Assembly: GCA_964035545.1 (NCBI GenBank)
Contig: OZ037768.1
Coordinates: 13,268,175-13,332,174 of the forward strand
DNA from: Bugula neritina
Lineage: Eukaryota > Bryozoa > Gymnolaemata > Cheilostomatida > Bugulidae
DNA length: 64,000 bases
Direction of reading: 5' to 3'
Shown: positions 14,501 through 25,536 of the stretch, in pieces
Position numbering within the stretch: position 1 is the stretch's first letter
How the letters are laid out: every line of letters starts with the position of its first letter
Position numbers and translations under genes: made by a program
Notes under the pieces: model-generated
Told to the model about the DNA's origin: nothing
The model's database searches: none
Seen by the model: the letters and a program-made list of their open reading frames with translations, nothing else

Positions 14501-17500
14501 AATATGCAGCATGTTGTTTACAGCATGTTACTCAAATGTTCTATTAATAAGATAATAAATTCTATGCTTCATGAACAAATGTTGTTTTATTTCTGTGCAG
14601 TAACCAGACAAGCCCGTAAGTAGTACATCACACATAGCCTTAGGCAGTGCAATGCTTGTATCCCCTGCTAGTGCGGCCCTTGGCACTGCTCAGTCTTGGA
14701 TTACCCGCACAGCCTGCTTCATCGGAACCAAAGACTCTATATTTTAGATTTTTAAATTAGTTTATTTAGAGTTTTGCATCACAATATTTGCTTCTGTTTG
14801 CTTATTTGGCATTCTGGTTCTGTAAATATTGCACCTTTCTATTTTGGTTTCTATTTTAATGTTTGTGAATGTTGGCTACATGGTGTGTTGATCCAACAAC
14901 ATAAATAATACGTGTGCCTTTCTTACTGTGTTGATTGTATATACAGGAGAGATGGCACAAGGAGTTCAGCTCGTGGACGTTTGGGTGGCACCAGAACTGG
15001 CATCATAAGTAAGTTTTTCTCTTGATTTGTTTTTTATAGAATGTCTGAATGTATTTTTGCGTTGTAATTACCTTTTCCATATCATTTGATTCTGTAATAG
15101 CCTCTGTAACAACATAATGGCAGGTTCAGGTTATGGCTATTTGGCCCCTCCATCGCGTAATATGGGTCGCTCTTCGAGCACCCATGACTTGCCCCATGTA
15201 GTGTCTAGGCCAATACCTAGAACTATGTCTAATAGACTTGGAGAAAGTTCACGTTCTACTGCTGGATCTTATAGTTCTTTGCGTAAGTGCTAGCAGCATG
15301 AAGCATCTCCAGGCGTTTCCCAGAATTCTACTGCATGATGCATTCACCTCGGCCTAGTAGATGAGGCATGAGCACTCCCTGAACTAGAAATCGGGTCTCC
15401 CGTGCTGATTATTCTCGTTGTGTTGTTGTGGTCTGGTATTACTTCCCTGTTCACTCAGCTTGTTGTGTTTCAGTGGCAAAGCGGTACTTGAACATTTCGC
15501 GTGCCTCGTCCGACTACAGTCTTGGACTATATCATACTAACACTAGCAGTGCTAATACTAGTCCTAGGCAAATGCCTGCAGGTTAATAACTTTGAGTTGG
15601 CTGTCAGCACATATAAACAACTGTTTGGCTTTGAATGCTGTTGGCATAGCATGCACAATTCTATATTTGCTTAATAGAAGTCGCACATTTAATTCTGGTT
15701 ATTAATTACTAATTTTTTTCCTTGTTTTGTATTATTGCACTTTAATTGGTGGAAAGACACACTTATTGTAATTTCTAGAGTGAGTTGTTTGAAATTAACA
15801 ATGCATGTTTGTTTTGCTACTTGTATAATAAGTATTCCTATATTGCAGCAAGACCTCGTAAACCTTCCATCACATCGTCTTATACTGATCATGTCTCCAA
15901 TGGCAACAGTGCACCACCGAAACGTCGAACCTCCCAATCACAGCGTAAGTATTTGCTCCCTATGCAATGGCGGACTTGAATAAATTGATGACCATGTGCA
16001 TTGTAAGGTTGGTTTTGTTTTACATGATTTGAATAATAAATCTAGATTTTGAAATTTTCTAACCTAATCTGATTCTAGTCTCACCAACAGAATCAAATAA
16101 GTTGGAGTTGCCTTCTCCAAATGGTAAGCAAGTGCAGTTTGCTCAGCTAGTAATGCTTCTTTTAATATATCTATTCCGGGGCATACCAGCTGTCGATATT
16201 TACTGGTTGCACTCACTTTCTTGTTAAATCTCATACAGAAGGTCAAATCAGCTGATAGTAATAACATTACATACAGTCTCTCACTTCTTACATAACCCCT
16301 CCTCTGCCTGATTCACTCACTGCTCTCAGATATGACTCTGTATGTCTTTTAACGAACAACAAAGAGGCAGTTATGGTTTTGCAGGGTTCGAAAGTTAAAC
16401 TTGATGTTCTAAACAACTTGTTAATATTCGAAGAAATTCTCACTTCTATAAATTCTGGTACTTACCAATAATTTTTTTGTAAAATATTATATAAGTTCTA
16501 AAATAAATACCTTTTTAGAAAACTTCTCTATTTGCAAGTAAATGTTTAGTGTATAGACACTTTGCCAACTATTAAATTCTAGCTTCCACGTGTAACGTTA
16601 GCTGATAAGCACAGTATAGATCTATTATTGATGGGCTGTCTCAGTGGGAAGCAGCTCCGTACTAAAGAGTTCCTAAAATAGCAGTTGGGGCTAACATTAT
16701 GGTTCTTATTTTAACTTTCAGCAGTTTTTATTTAGGAAAAGGTTTGGTTGAGCTATCATTAAAAAATATTTTTTCTGGTAACATAATACAGATAGCACTG
16801 TTGTTCACCTGTATTGTGTAGTTGTGTCACCTTGTTTGTAGCCGGTAGCCGCTCCAACTCCCCCTCCTCCAGACTCTTTCTCTCTTCTATGGCCTCAGGG
16901 CAATCGGGTGTCACTGGCAGGCCGAGACGTAAATCCAACATCCCTCGTAGCCAAGGTACAAGCCGGGAAACTAGTCCAGCTCGCTATGGGTTTGCTGGTG
17001 GTATGTTATATAGGCATTCTTTTTCAAATCGGTATCTTTCATGATTTCTATAGTTATAAAAACTATATAATTATGTAGTATTGTAAGCAAATATATCACA
17101 GTTGAGTGTTGACTAACCATGATAATCGTTTCAGTAGCTCGTCTTTATAGTTTAATAGAATAGTCGTTGTGTGTAGGTCGAGGGACAACTCCTATTCGTC
17201 AGAGAACATCTAGTCAATCATCTGCCACGGCATCTCCCAGGTATATAGACGGTACGCAAGATACTGCCGATCTGCTCGCACAAAAATTGGTAAGTCCGGT
17301 GTTTGCTGTTCTTTCTGTGTTTTCATTTTCTCTCACCAATAAATTAGTATCATACCAACTGTGTCTGCTTTTTAGCAATTCAGGTAGAGCAGTGGTAGTA
17401 GTTGTAAACAGCTCTGCATTATACTGTTGTTGTATATCAGAGTGGTCAGCTGAATCGAAGGAACGACTACAACAGCGATGACGATGTCGGCAGCGAAGTG

Positions 17501-20500
17501 TCATCTCTCCACTCTGAATCCATGTCACAGTTTGGTGCTTCGTCTCGGTGTACAGATGATGTCAATGAAATATTGAGGTTAATGCTAATGTATTATATCA
17601 TAGCTATTGTATAACAGCTCAGACACACTTTGACCATAACGGCAAATGTCGGCCATTCTCAAAAATATCCGAGCTGGCTGTACGACATTACGGTACGTTG
17701 AGGATCAAACACTGTTTGATTAAAAAAATGACGTCGGGCTCTTATTGGACAAGAAGACGTTCGCGTCAACTCATTGGATATAAATGTCCAATGAAGTGTC
17801 ATAAATCTTACGCAATAGCAGACTTCGAGCACTTCAACCCAGACATGTTAAAAATGGTTAATATTTGACGCTACGGTTGACGTAATGGCAAAATGTGTCT
17901 GAGCTGTAACTCTAAGGTAATGAACTAATCCACATCAACTTCTTTCTTCTTTGAAACTTCATTTCCATAGAGTTGTTTTCTCCTTCTAGATGCAGCCAGG
18001 AACTTCTTATGTTTCTAACTGTGGGAGGAAAGAGCTCCTTCTGAATTGTTTCAAGAGTTGGTAGCAACCTTTAAGTTGTTTGATTACAGGTTACTGAGTA
18101 GCAACCAGTGGCATGAGAGGAAGGAGGGCTTAATGTCTCTACAGTACTATGTGCTCAATATTAAAAGTCTAACACCTGTGGAGTTACGCCGAGTGACAGA
18201 AGTCTTTACCAGGATGTTCCATGATCCTCACGCTAAGGTGACTACTTGGTTTCATTTTACTTGAGTTTGATTGTTCCGTTGTCAAGAATCAGTAATGAGT
18301 TGCGGCAATTGGAGCCTTAGAATGCATGATCGGTTACAGTGTAAGAGTATAATGTAGATACGCAGGAAGTGGGTTATAAACGTGGCATGTCTCTTGCAGG
18401 TGTTTAGCATTTTCATGGACACGCTGGTTGAGATTGTCTGTATCCATAAGCATATACTGCATGACTGGCTCTACACCCTGATAACCAAGATGTTTATCAA
18501 GTGCGGTGGCGAAATGCTGGCTTCTGTGGCTGCTAAGGCTCAGCGTACACTTGATACCATCCTGTAAGATTTGGCAATTCATTGCTTTTTTGTTATTAAT
18601 AGTCTCATTAAAAAAGACAACTCCGTATAGTTTCACTCTAAACTCTTTGGTAATATAGCAATAATACTATTCTGTGTTTTTCTCAGGGAGACGTTTGACA
18701 ATATAAGCCAGTTCAACTGTCTGATGAGATTCGTAGGGGATCCATCACAGAGTCACAATTTCAAGGTATATCAGCGATACTGAGTAGAGTTAGTGGTTGA
18801 AGCTTTACATGCACATTTAACTGCCAGTCCTCTTACCATGCTGCCAGGTTGAACTGGCGCCCTTTCCACATGCTAGTGTAATATCTAATGCAAGATAAAG
18901 TGTCCATTCCCTTTAGTGTGCTACTCTAATGTTTCACCTTCCCATGCTATTAGGATTAGCAACTGTATTTCATGTAATATTTACTTGTGATGTAATGCTA
19001 AATTCATTGTAAACATTTTGTCTGATTTTAGTCGGTTAAGGTACTGTGTTCACTGAAAAATCGTAAGCGTTGCCGGTTGTTTCACCTCTGCTATCCTCCG
19101 TTGATGCATGTGCGACTGACCAATAGCTTATAATCATATAGATTTATTTATCTTTTGTTTTTTTAAGATGTTGGGCCACATGCCCTAACCATTGTCAAAT
19201 TGTGAGCTTCTTGTACATGTGGTGTACATATAGTATGCAGGATGTATCTGCAGTGACCTAACTGTGTATATCCACTTTGCTAGATTGTTGTGGCAATAGC
19301 TTGTTTGTAGTACTTACCACTAATAGCTAGCTTTATAATATCATGCTGCTACTCAAAGCCTTCTGGCTGAAAAATTGCACCACTTTCCAAAACCACCCCC
19401 CTGCGTGCTATTAGCTTCCCGCGGTTATTGATTAACAGTGCCATGACTATTTTCTATGGAGTTGTAAACAGTTGTACCTACAGTAAGGAAGATGCTACCA
19501 TTGCCTGTTGCTATAGTTGGTTCGCGGTTCATGTTTTATGTTATGTCTTTTATTTAATAAGCATTTGTTGTATTTTATCTGATATTAACTATATGTAGAA
19601 CTACAATTTTAGATATAATTTAGAGGAAGGAAAAGACAACCTCTCCCATATTTATGCAATTATGAGACCACTTACAATCAACTCATGAATTTGTTAGTAA
19701 TTCATATTTTGCTCAATGTTTATGAGGTGATAGAGAACAATATGCATATCAATGGAAAGCTAAATATGTTCTCTAAAGAATATTTTCAAAATCAGCTGTT
19801 TTTTGGTTTTTCTAATATGATTTTGAGCCAATATACTCATTTTAGCATTAAGATAGAAATATTTTAGTACAAAAAACTCGTTAATTTTTCTAAAAGTTGC
19901 TTATTTCAGCATACTCTTTGAAATTGAATTAGTTAGCCCGGAAAAGGGTTATTGAGGTTATTAGATGCATCTCAATATTTGGTTGGCCAACTGTTGTTGT
20001 CAATAGCATCTTGACAATGTCCCAGCAGGCTGATAACCAGGTTTGAGAGCCATTCCGGGGATACCACTTTAAACCAAGATCGTATAATGAGAATTTAAAG
20101 TGTAATTTTTACTAGAATATTTCTTTCTCAATGCTAATATAAGACGTGTACATTGGCTCAAAATTTTACTAGAAAGTTTAAGTCAGCTGATTTTAAAAAT
20201 ATTCATTAGAGAACATATTTAGCTTCCCATTTATATGCATATTGTTCTCTATCTCCTCATAAATATTGAGCAAAATACGAATTACTAACAATGAGTTAAT
20301 TGGGTGTGGGCTCACACTTGCGATTATGACTTGCTTCTTAACATGTTGTTTGTTCTTAGTCTGAGCCAAATCTGAATTTCTGCAGGTCAAGTTGCAGTAC
20401 CTACACTACTTACACCAGTTAATGCAGCAGATGGACATGAGCGAGTTCATTAACAACCTTGACACGAGGACTGCAGTGTCTAAAATCATCACTTGGGTGG

Positions 20501-23500
20501 AAGAGCCAAAGTCAGCAGAGATTAGAGCTGCCTCCAAATCGGTTATCGCCAGTATGTTCAACCTAAATCCTCCAGAGTTTTCTGCTCTTATCACTGGCTT
20601 ACAAAAGACTGTGCAGGTAATTTACTGGCGTTGAAGTATAAGGTTTAGTAGCTTTCTCCTACGTGCCGGTATTCTCCTACTTAGCGATAACTATTGTAAA
20701 GAGTTGCATGTGACTAAAAATATGGAAGAATGCACAGCTTGCTGTGGTGCACTATTTCTGTACTCTCGTCGAGAAAATTCTGATGGTATAATTTTTCTAA
20801 TTTCAACCATACTTTGTTAAAAATTTATTTAGAGCCAACTTTTCAACTGTTTTTTGATGAAAATAAAAACAAATGGAGCTTCTCACTCAAATTACGGTCA
20901 GACAATTCTCAATATATTGAAAAGTTGAAGCACTGAAATAAAGTAGCCCAGCTTCTACGCATGTGTACGAATCCCCCTGAATAAACTAAATCTTCTACAT
21001 GTTAACTAGATGGTAAACACAACATATATGTAAGCCAACGTAATATATATTGTAGAACACCGCACACAAGGTAATAACTTCACATGTACATGGGCTCTCC
21101 GACGCCCTGGACTCACCTGTTAATCCCCTCAATCAAGTGGGTACCAGACCTAAACTTAGCTCGCCAAACCCAAGAGCTTCACCTAGGTAATTACCTGCCC
21201 CTTGATTTTATTATACAAAGTGGGAATCCTTCATACTTCTGCATTTCTCATTGCCGATGAAGTGTTTATTTCCTAGATTGATTTTGATGTAGTAACATCA
21301 TCTTGCAAATGATTAATGTTATGGGAAAACTTGAATCTAAAAAAGTCACATCTATCTGCATACTAGACCCATGATTCTTCCTTGTTTGGTGTCGTACTGT
21401 GTTAACCCTTAGAATATGCTATTTTCAAGAAATCGGCAGCGGTATGGTTCAAATAGTAGTGCCACTGCAGAGTCACCAGGTGCTGCCTCATCGTCACATC
21501 GGATGAACCCTGATGAAATATTCAAATCAATTCGACAAACAACTGCTGATATTCAAAACCTTAGTATTAATAGGTAGGCCACCTACCCTTTTCTTCTTCA
21601 CTTTTTTTCTCTACTCTATATGTGTGTGTGTGTGTGTGGGTATTTACAGATATCACCAAATTAATTAACTCACTGAATATTGTTTCAACCTCTTGTTGTA
21701 GCATTTGGCAATTTTATTTGCTGACTTTTTGAAAAAAAATGTTTGTACATTAAATTAGTCAATGTGGTTATCAATGTCTTTCTAAATTTGTTGCATCTAT
21801 ATTGCATTGGATAATTAATGATTAGGTTTAGTTTGGTTCTTAGCAGTGAATGTTTGAGAACAAACAAGCCTCCAAGTTCATATAATTATTGCTCTTAGAA
21901 ATATAAAAGTAACAACACTTATCCCACCAGGCTGATGAACTTGTCAAGCTGGTTGTCACTATCACAATTTCTTATATTGATGATTCTTGTATTATTTGTT
22001 TGATGGCACAACTTCTGTTAGTCGGTGTATGGAATGTTGAAGCAGTAGTTTTATATTTCAGACTGCGATACCGGTAGGAGTTTACTCAGGTTTTACAGTA
22101 TGTGCTGCTGTTGTTTTGTTATATGGAGCTCCTGTATTTATTATGTTGCCAAAGCTTTACCTTCTCTTTAACGTGAGAATAGCTGATGCTCCCGGACACA
22201 GCATGCACAACATACTTCATACTCATTAGCTTCCAGCATTCTGTTGTTTTTTTTTTTCAAACTGCTACAGATGTTTACAAGGAAACAAGCAATACAAGCT
22301 GCTAATATGCTGTGCATACCAGCTTTACCTGGTCATTCTATGCTATTGAATGTTGATTTTCTGTGATATTTCTAGCTGTTATAGCTTTAAGCTTAACATT
22401 TCTATGGTGTTTGTGATACGAGCTTCATTTGTTAATAAAGGTGTGCATGCTTTGGCTGAAATGTGGTTTATTTAGCTAGACTGCTCTAAGTGACTTCCAA
22501 TATTACTATACTTATGATACTGCCATTGTAGTAAACTTGATGGTGAAGACGTGACTAAAGAAAGAGACAGCACATCACAAGACAGCGGTATACAGAGCTC
22601 CTTGCCAGACGTCCGCAGTGACTCCCCTCTCAACCACCGCACAGCATATAAACCCGCCAACTACTCTACACCACCGTCTTCTGTCCTACAATCTCAGTCT
22701 AATCAACCATTGGTGAGTCATAATAACGAACTTCTGTCAGTCACTCGCTCAATGTGGTGCAGTCTGATTGCATTAATTATGCATCTGTTGAATACTTCTG
22801 CACCAATGCTGTAGAACGGTCTTGACCTGCAAGGAGCGGATGGTGGTGAGGAGTTTCTGATTGACGATTCAGATGAAGATATGTCCCTGGACCCCTCTGA
22901 CCCCGTGTGTAGAATACTCAAAGACCTGTCCAATCATGACGAGAGGTTAGTCTTTCATCAAATAGTTACTTTAGCTTATTGCTTGTTATATAAATAAACG
23001 CTACGGGCATAATGAACAGGTTTAAAATAGTGCGGCTAACTTAGCCCAGTGTGTGCCTGTATGGTCAATGTCAAATGTGTATGTATAGACATAAAGAAAG
23101 AATACAAGCAATGGAAGACCTGATTTGTATGGCTAGAAAAGGTGGTAATGGTGCCAGATGGGATGAACATTTTAAGACATTACTCCTACTGTTGATAGAG
23201 ACTCTGGGAGACAGAGATGTAAGAAGATTTTATTAAATTAATAATGTTTTCTCCTGCCATGTTTTACTTAGCAGTAAGTTAATTGATGTTCTGCTGTTAC
23301 AACTTGGTTGCTGATACATTTTGTATTTAGGAATCAATAAGAGCCCGGGCCTTGCAAGTGCTCCGGGAGCTGATCAAGTGGGAGAAACACCGATTTGATA
23401 GCTATGCTGAGCTCACCATATACAATGTCATACAGGCTCATAAGGATGCCAGCAAGCAGGTTAGAACCTCCTCCTCAAATCCTGTTTATTTGAATAGACG

Positions 23501-24709
23501 TTACAGGGCTGGTGATTCACATTAAAATATATTTCTGTTTTAAGCTTTCAGTACTGTTGCTCGTGATGGTGAGAGAACTGTATTGACTATAAACCTTTGA
23601 TATCAACATTTAGGTGTACCGAGCAGCTGAGGAGTGTGCTATAACACTGGCCAAGTCACTGAAGCCCGAGCACTCTGTCGTGGTACTGGCTAAACTAACG
23701 GACAGTCTCGAGTACCCGCTATCTGTAGCCGCTATAAAGACTCTCACACATGTTATTGAATTGATGAATGAAGAATCCTTACTCAAAGTTGTTCAACGGC
23801 TGATACCAGGTCTTATTAAGGTATTACACTGTGACTCTGTTGGAGTTTACTGACTAATATTAAGTCATCTGTTGAGATGTGCGACTAGTTTCTAGGATTT
23901 TATTTCTACTCGATGTAAAAGATGTTGTAAGTTGAGCTCACTAGTGTAACCTGTTGTTGTAATCAACTTCTATGGCTTTTACAGGGCTATGAGCATGATG
24001 AGTCTGCGTGCAGGAAAGCTAGTTGCTTCGCTTTGGTCGCTCTTTACATGAAAATAGGAGATAATCTCAAGCCATATTTGTCTGTGCTAACTGGCAGCAA
24101 GGTAGGCCATTAGTTCTCCGCAAAAACTTTCTTTGAAACTAAACTATAATGATCTGCTGAGAATAAATGCCTGTTCCTTGTCCTCTAGTAAACAGTAAAT
24201 CTACTGGGATGAATATTTTATCAAAAATCGTATGTTTTGAAGTGCCCCTAGCACATTTATAACCAAAGAGTTTTGGTAACAACATTTTTATTTTAATCAT
24301 TTTTATATGATAGTTTTCATACTTAACCCGTGATCATAGCTCACTCAATCAATACCACCCATTTCAATAATTAAAATTTACTGGTTGTCTAAATAATATA
24401 ATGGAGTCATCAGAAAAATCCAAAATAAATAAGTGTTATTTTCAATATTAGATGTAAAATTCACCTCCCATGTCTAACGCCACACATTTATGGAGGGGGA
24501 GTCTTTGGTATAAATAAACTGGACACTATTTGGCTAATGACTATAAATTGTACCATCATTATTGTATTGAGGTCGTCCTGTGGTGACCCCACAGCCAACC
24601 TTTCTGTTACTGATTTGTTATTGCTGTATAAATTTCTCAACTATTCCATCTTTTGTAGCTGAAACTTCTCAATCTTTATATTAAAAGAGCAGAAGGAAAG
24701 CCTGCATAG
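804..24709 (+). CDS. CLASP: CLASP (CLIP-associating protein), whole gene, 39 coding exons
   Basis: CLASPs bind tubulin through TOG domains, ride growing microtubule plus ends through EB proteins, and promote rescue and suppress catastrophe at kinetochores and the cell cortex. The exons traced here sum to 4509 bases including the stop, or 1502 residues, close to vertebrate CLASP1 and CLASP2 alpha (about 1500). Domain order is TOG1 (about 1-239), linker (240-308), TOG2 (309-540), Ser/Arg linker with SNIP at 784-787, TOG3 (about 889-1096), linker, and C-terminal domain (about 1250-1502). Family-typical stretches include WVNSSNFK, KDLRSQVVREACITIA, ITWVEEPKS, WDEHFKTLLLLL and LKLLNLYIKRAE. Every intron is GT..AG and the phases agree throughout. 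The start at 804 gives an N-terminus of vertebrate alpha type. Whether non-coding exons lie further upstream cannot be seen. Exon borders are listed in the domain entries. Confidence 0.95.
6724..6731 (+). promoter_or_regulatory. Canonical CRE (TGACGTCA) before the alternative CLASP first exon
   Basis: A perfect palindromic cAMP response element, the binding site of CREB/ATF bZIP factors, lies 83 bases upstream of the ATG at 6814. Its place just before a long open exon within an otherwise AT-rich intron suggests an internal promoter. I see no clear TATA box nearby. The motif is seen; its promoter role is inferred. Confidence 0.45.
6814..7378 (+). CDS. CLASP: Alternative first coding exon of CLASP (188-residue N-terminus without TOG1)
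   Basis: An open stretch begins MANTDIWNDLD, after an in-frame stop at 6778-6780, and runs 188 codons to a strong donor (AAAG|GTAAGG at 7379). It ends in phase 1, the phase exon 8 (9779) needs, and the phase in which TOG1 exon 7 ends. Spliced to exon 8 it would give a protein of about 1451 residues that lacks TOG1. The stretch is rich in Ser, Thr and Asp and looks disordered. Near its end is KSKTTIPIQ, with T177-T-I-P180 in a basic setting, which resembles an EB-binding [S/T]xIP motif. Vertebrate CLASPs also make TOG1-less forms from alternative starts, but as I recall those have short unique N-termini. It could instead be a small single-exon gene ending at the stop near 7401; the donor and phase argue against that. 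Confidence 0.65.
7379..9778. other. Long CLASP intron after the alternative exon
   Basis: About 2.4 kb of AT-rich intron. I looked for further exons between TOG1 and TOG2 and found none, and I recognise no repeat. Confidence 0.5.
9779..10228 (+). CDS. CLASP: CLASP exons 8-10: TOG1-TOG2 linker
   Basis: Exons are 9779-9895, 10059-10112 and 10193-10228 (117, 54 and 36 bases). All begin and end in phase 1, so each can be skipped without changing frame. They encode a basic, Ser-rich, probably unstructured linker (SSSVSRSRTKGLTSAGSSKAG, then GIKSVPKRTRSISLPPT, then DSIAESPDTPA). Such linkers contact the microtubule lattice and carry phosphorylation sites in this family. The third exon and its 3' splice site lie in a perfect hairpin, listed separately. 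The existence of exon 10 rests on good splice sites and frame only, since its sequence is not conserved. Confidence 0.75.
10186..10220 (+). promoter_or_regulatory. Perfect 15-bp hairpin covering the 3' splice site of CLASP exon 10
   Basis: GTATCAGGTGACTCT at 10186-10200 is exactly complementary to AGAGTCACCTGATAC at 10206-10220, with a five-base loop (ATTGC). The acceptor AG is 10191-10192, inside the left arm, and the right arm lies wholly within the 36-base exon (10193-10228). In the pre-mRNA this hairpin would bury the 3' splice site and most of the exon, so it could control inclusion. The base pairing is seen; the regulatory role is inferred. Confidence 0.55.
10700..14108 (+). CDS. CLASP: CLASP exons 11-17: TOG2 domain
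   Basis: Exons are 10700-10761, 11707-11799, 12258-12403, 12762-12897, 13055-13125, 13592-13729 and 13908-14108, about residues 309-590. This is the best conserved part of the gene: GAGALSEDMF at the start, then LRSQVVREACITIA, NSAKVMATSGSTAMKFIIQ, LELWQTHDIERHV and ISDADSESR, in the order found in animal CLASPs. TOG2 is the strongly bent TOG that prefers curved or lattice tubulin and carries much of the anti-catastrophe activity. The last exon continues past the final helix (HADALYETLDANRQKQLQ) into a Ser/Pro-rich tail. No key segment is missing. Confidence 0.95.
14601..14615 (+). CDS. CLASP: CLASP exon 18: 15-base microexon
   Basis: A 15-base exon (TAACCAGACAAGCCC) lies between a polypyrimidine-CAG acceptor (CTGTGCAG at 14593-14600) and GTAAGT. 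It adds five residues around NQTSP. It begins and ends in phase 2, so exon 17 can also join exon 19 directly in frame. That makes it a likely optional microexon. It is far too short to show conservation, so it rests on splice sites and frame alone. Confidence 0.5.
14947..17289 (+). CDS. CLASP: CLASP exons 19-25: Ser/Arg-rich linker with SxIP motif
   Basis: Exons are 14947-15008, 15124-15282, 15474-15581, 15849-15944, 16079-16123, 16842-17000 and 17177-17289. Exons 20-24 (159, 108, 96, 45 and 159 bases) are all phase 1 to phase 1 and so individually skippable. Exon 24 encodes PRRKSNIPRSQGTSRETSPA with S784-N-I-P787 (TCC at 16934). It aligns with the first EB-binding SxIP motif of vertebrate CLASPs, whose context is nearly the same. 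The vertebrate second SxIP motif has no obvious counterpart; SRPIP, encoded in exon 20, does not fit. The region is basic and probably disordered, and in the family is a GSK3 and CDK target that controls plus-end tracking and lattice binding. Confidence 0.9.
17441..20616 (+). CDS. CLASP: CLASP exons 26-30: TOG3 domain
   Basis: Exons are 17441-17577, 18090-18237, 18400-18563, 18687-18765 and 20386-20616. Exon 26 is an acidic and Ser-rich lead-in (DYNSDDDVGSEVSSLHSES). TOG3 proper follows: QWHERKEGLMSLQYY, VTEVFTRMFHDPHAK, VFSIFMDTLVEIVCIHKH, MSEFINNLDTRTAVSKIITW and PPEFSALITGLQKT, each matching the vertebrate order. TOG3 is the more canonical TOG that supports rescue. Two of its introns carry mobile elements: 17578-18089 holds a PIF/Harbinger-like MITE, and 18766-20385 an inverted-repeat element. 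Splice sites and phases are intact around both. Confidence 0.94.
17615..17906. mobile_element. PIF/Harbinger-like MITE in a CLASP intron
   Basis: A 292-base element begins CAGCTCAGACACACTTTG and ends with the inverted match CAAAATGTGTCTGAGCTG, terminal repeats of about 18 bases with two differences. TAA lies directly on both sides (17612-17614 and 17907-17909), the three-base TWA duplication typical of PIF/Harbinger. It has no coding capacity. It is entirely within intron 26. Confidence 0.7.
19676..20300. mobile_element. Fold-back inverted-repeat element in a CLASP intron
   Basis: Two arms of about 200 bases (19676-19876 and 20105-20300) are imperfect inverted copies of each other. Both contain AGAGAACAATATGCATAT on one strand or the other, and their chance translations are nearly the same. 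The spacer is about 230 bases. This is probably a non-autonomous DNA transposon or a fold-back element. I could not fix its ends or a target-site duplication. It lies inside the 1.6-kb intron before exon 30. Confidence 0.6.
21056..22712 (+). CDS. CLASP: CLASP exons 31-33: TOG3 to C-terminal domain linker
   Basis: Exons are 21056-21186, 21430-21573 and 22532-22712. Most of this is a poorly conserved Ser/Pro-rich linker. Inside it NPDEIFKSIRQTTADIQNLS matches the short conserved segment SEDIYSSLRGVTEAIQNFS of vertebrate CLASPs, which anchors the exon assignment. The acceptor of exon 32 is a weak TTTTCAAG; the phase fits only that site. Confidence 0.85.
21621..21638. repeat. (TG)9 microsatellite
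   Basis: Nine TG units lie in the CLASP intron just after exon 32. Confidence 0.8.
22815..24709 (+). CDS. CLASP: CLASP exons 34-39: C-terminal cargo-binding domain
   Basis: Exons are 22815-22945, 23089-23218, 23331-23459, 23614-23820, 23985-24101 and 24659-24709 (TAG at 24707-24709). The encoded helical domain runs from DPVCRILKDLSNHDER through RWDEHFKTLLLLLIETLGD, RALQVLRELIKWEKHRF, YRAAEECAITLA and LIPGLIKGYEHDESACRKAS to the end, LKLLNLYIKRAEGKPA. In the family this domain binds CLIP-170, CENP-E, LL5beta, GCC185 and other partners. It starts with an acidic run (EEFLIDDSDEDMSLD) like the one in vertebrates. The C-terminal tail after KRAE is short compared with vertebrates. Confidence 0.95.
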
Positions 24710-24899
24710 CTTCACCAAGACACTATCATAAAGAACTAAATTATTCAGGAATTACTTCGCTATATTTACAAAGACTAGACTCTGCTTATTGGCTCCTTCT
24801 GTTGACATATTTAGCTTTGAGCAACTTGTATGTATTATTTATCTAAATGCCAAAGCTGTGACATTTTTATTAGCTTACTGTCATTTTCATTGTCTCCTA

Positions 24900-24905
24900 A
24901 ATAAA
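24900..24905 (+). terminator. Candidate CLASP poly(A) signal
   Basis: AATAAA lies 191 bases after the CLASP stop, the first canonical hexamer I noticed downstream. Cleavage near 24920 would leave about 650 bases to the end of the convergent gene's coding region. Confidence 0.4.
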
Positions 24906-25536
24906 TAACATTATATTATGTATAATTCCCATAAAATATGTGCAGATAGATACTTTCATACATACCAGCACTGTTATATAGATGAAACATTTCATTCTTT
25001 GTTATAGTGGAGTGCGATTGGAAATATTTTTACGAACTTGTGTTTTGTATTTCATCTGATTAAGTTAGTGGAAATTTTAAAAACAAGGAAGATTGGTGAA
25101 TCAAGTCTACTGTTTTTTTTATGCGTCAGGTATGTGAAACACACCTCATGATAAGCATTTCTTTTGTTGGTGGAAATAATTTTAGTTGGTTTCTCTTATT
25201 TTACTTTAAGCTTGCTAGATCTTTCAGTTATATTGTAGTATAAAGTCATGGCGCTGTATCAATACAAAATAACTTATTGACGGTGCAAATGCTGATTTCA
25301 ATATAATCTATCGAACAGCTTTTTATTTTTGCCAATTTTCAAACTTTATTGTTTTAAGATGATGTGAGCGATACTAATTTATAGTGTACTAGCTTTTCAA
25401 ATACAATAAATATTACCACAGTATTTTACTGATATTGAGTGGGAGAGCATCCACTGATGTTGTTGGGTACCAATATTTGGAGTAAGATATTGAGCTAGCT
25501 TATTTAATACTACAGATATATAATTTGTGTTGACAT

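Noticed and set aside
15200-15230. Second SxIP motif (SRPIP in exon 20)
   Set aside because: The spacing is wrong: Ser is two residues, not one, before Ile-Pro, and the motif position taken by Ser is Arg.
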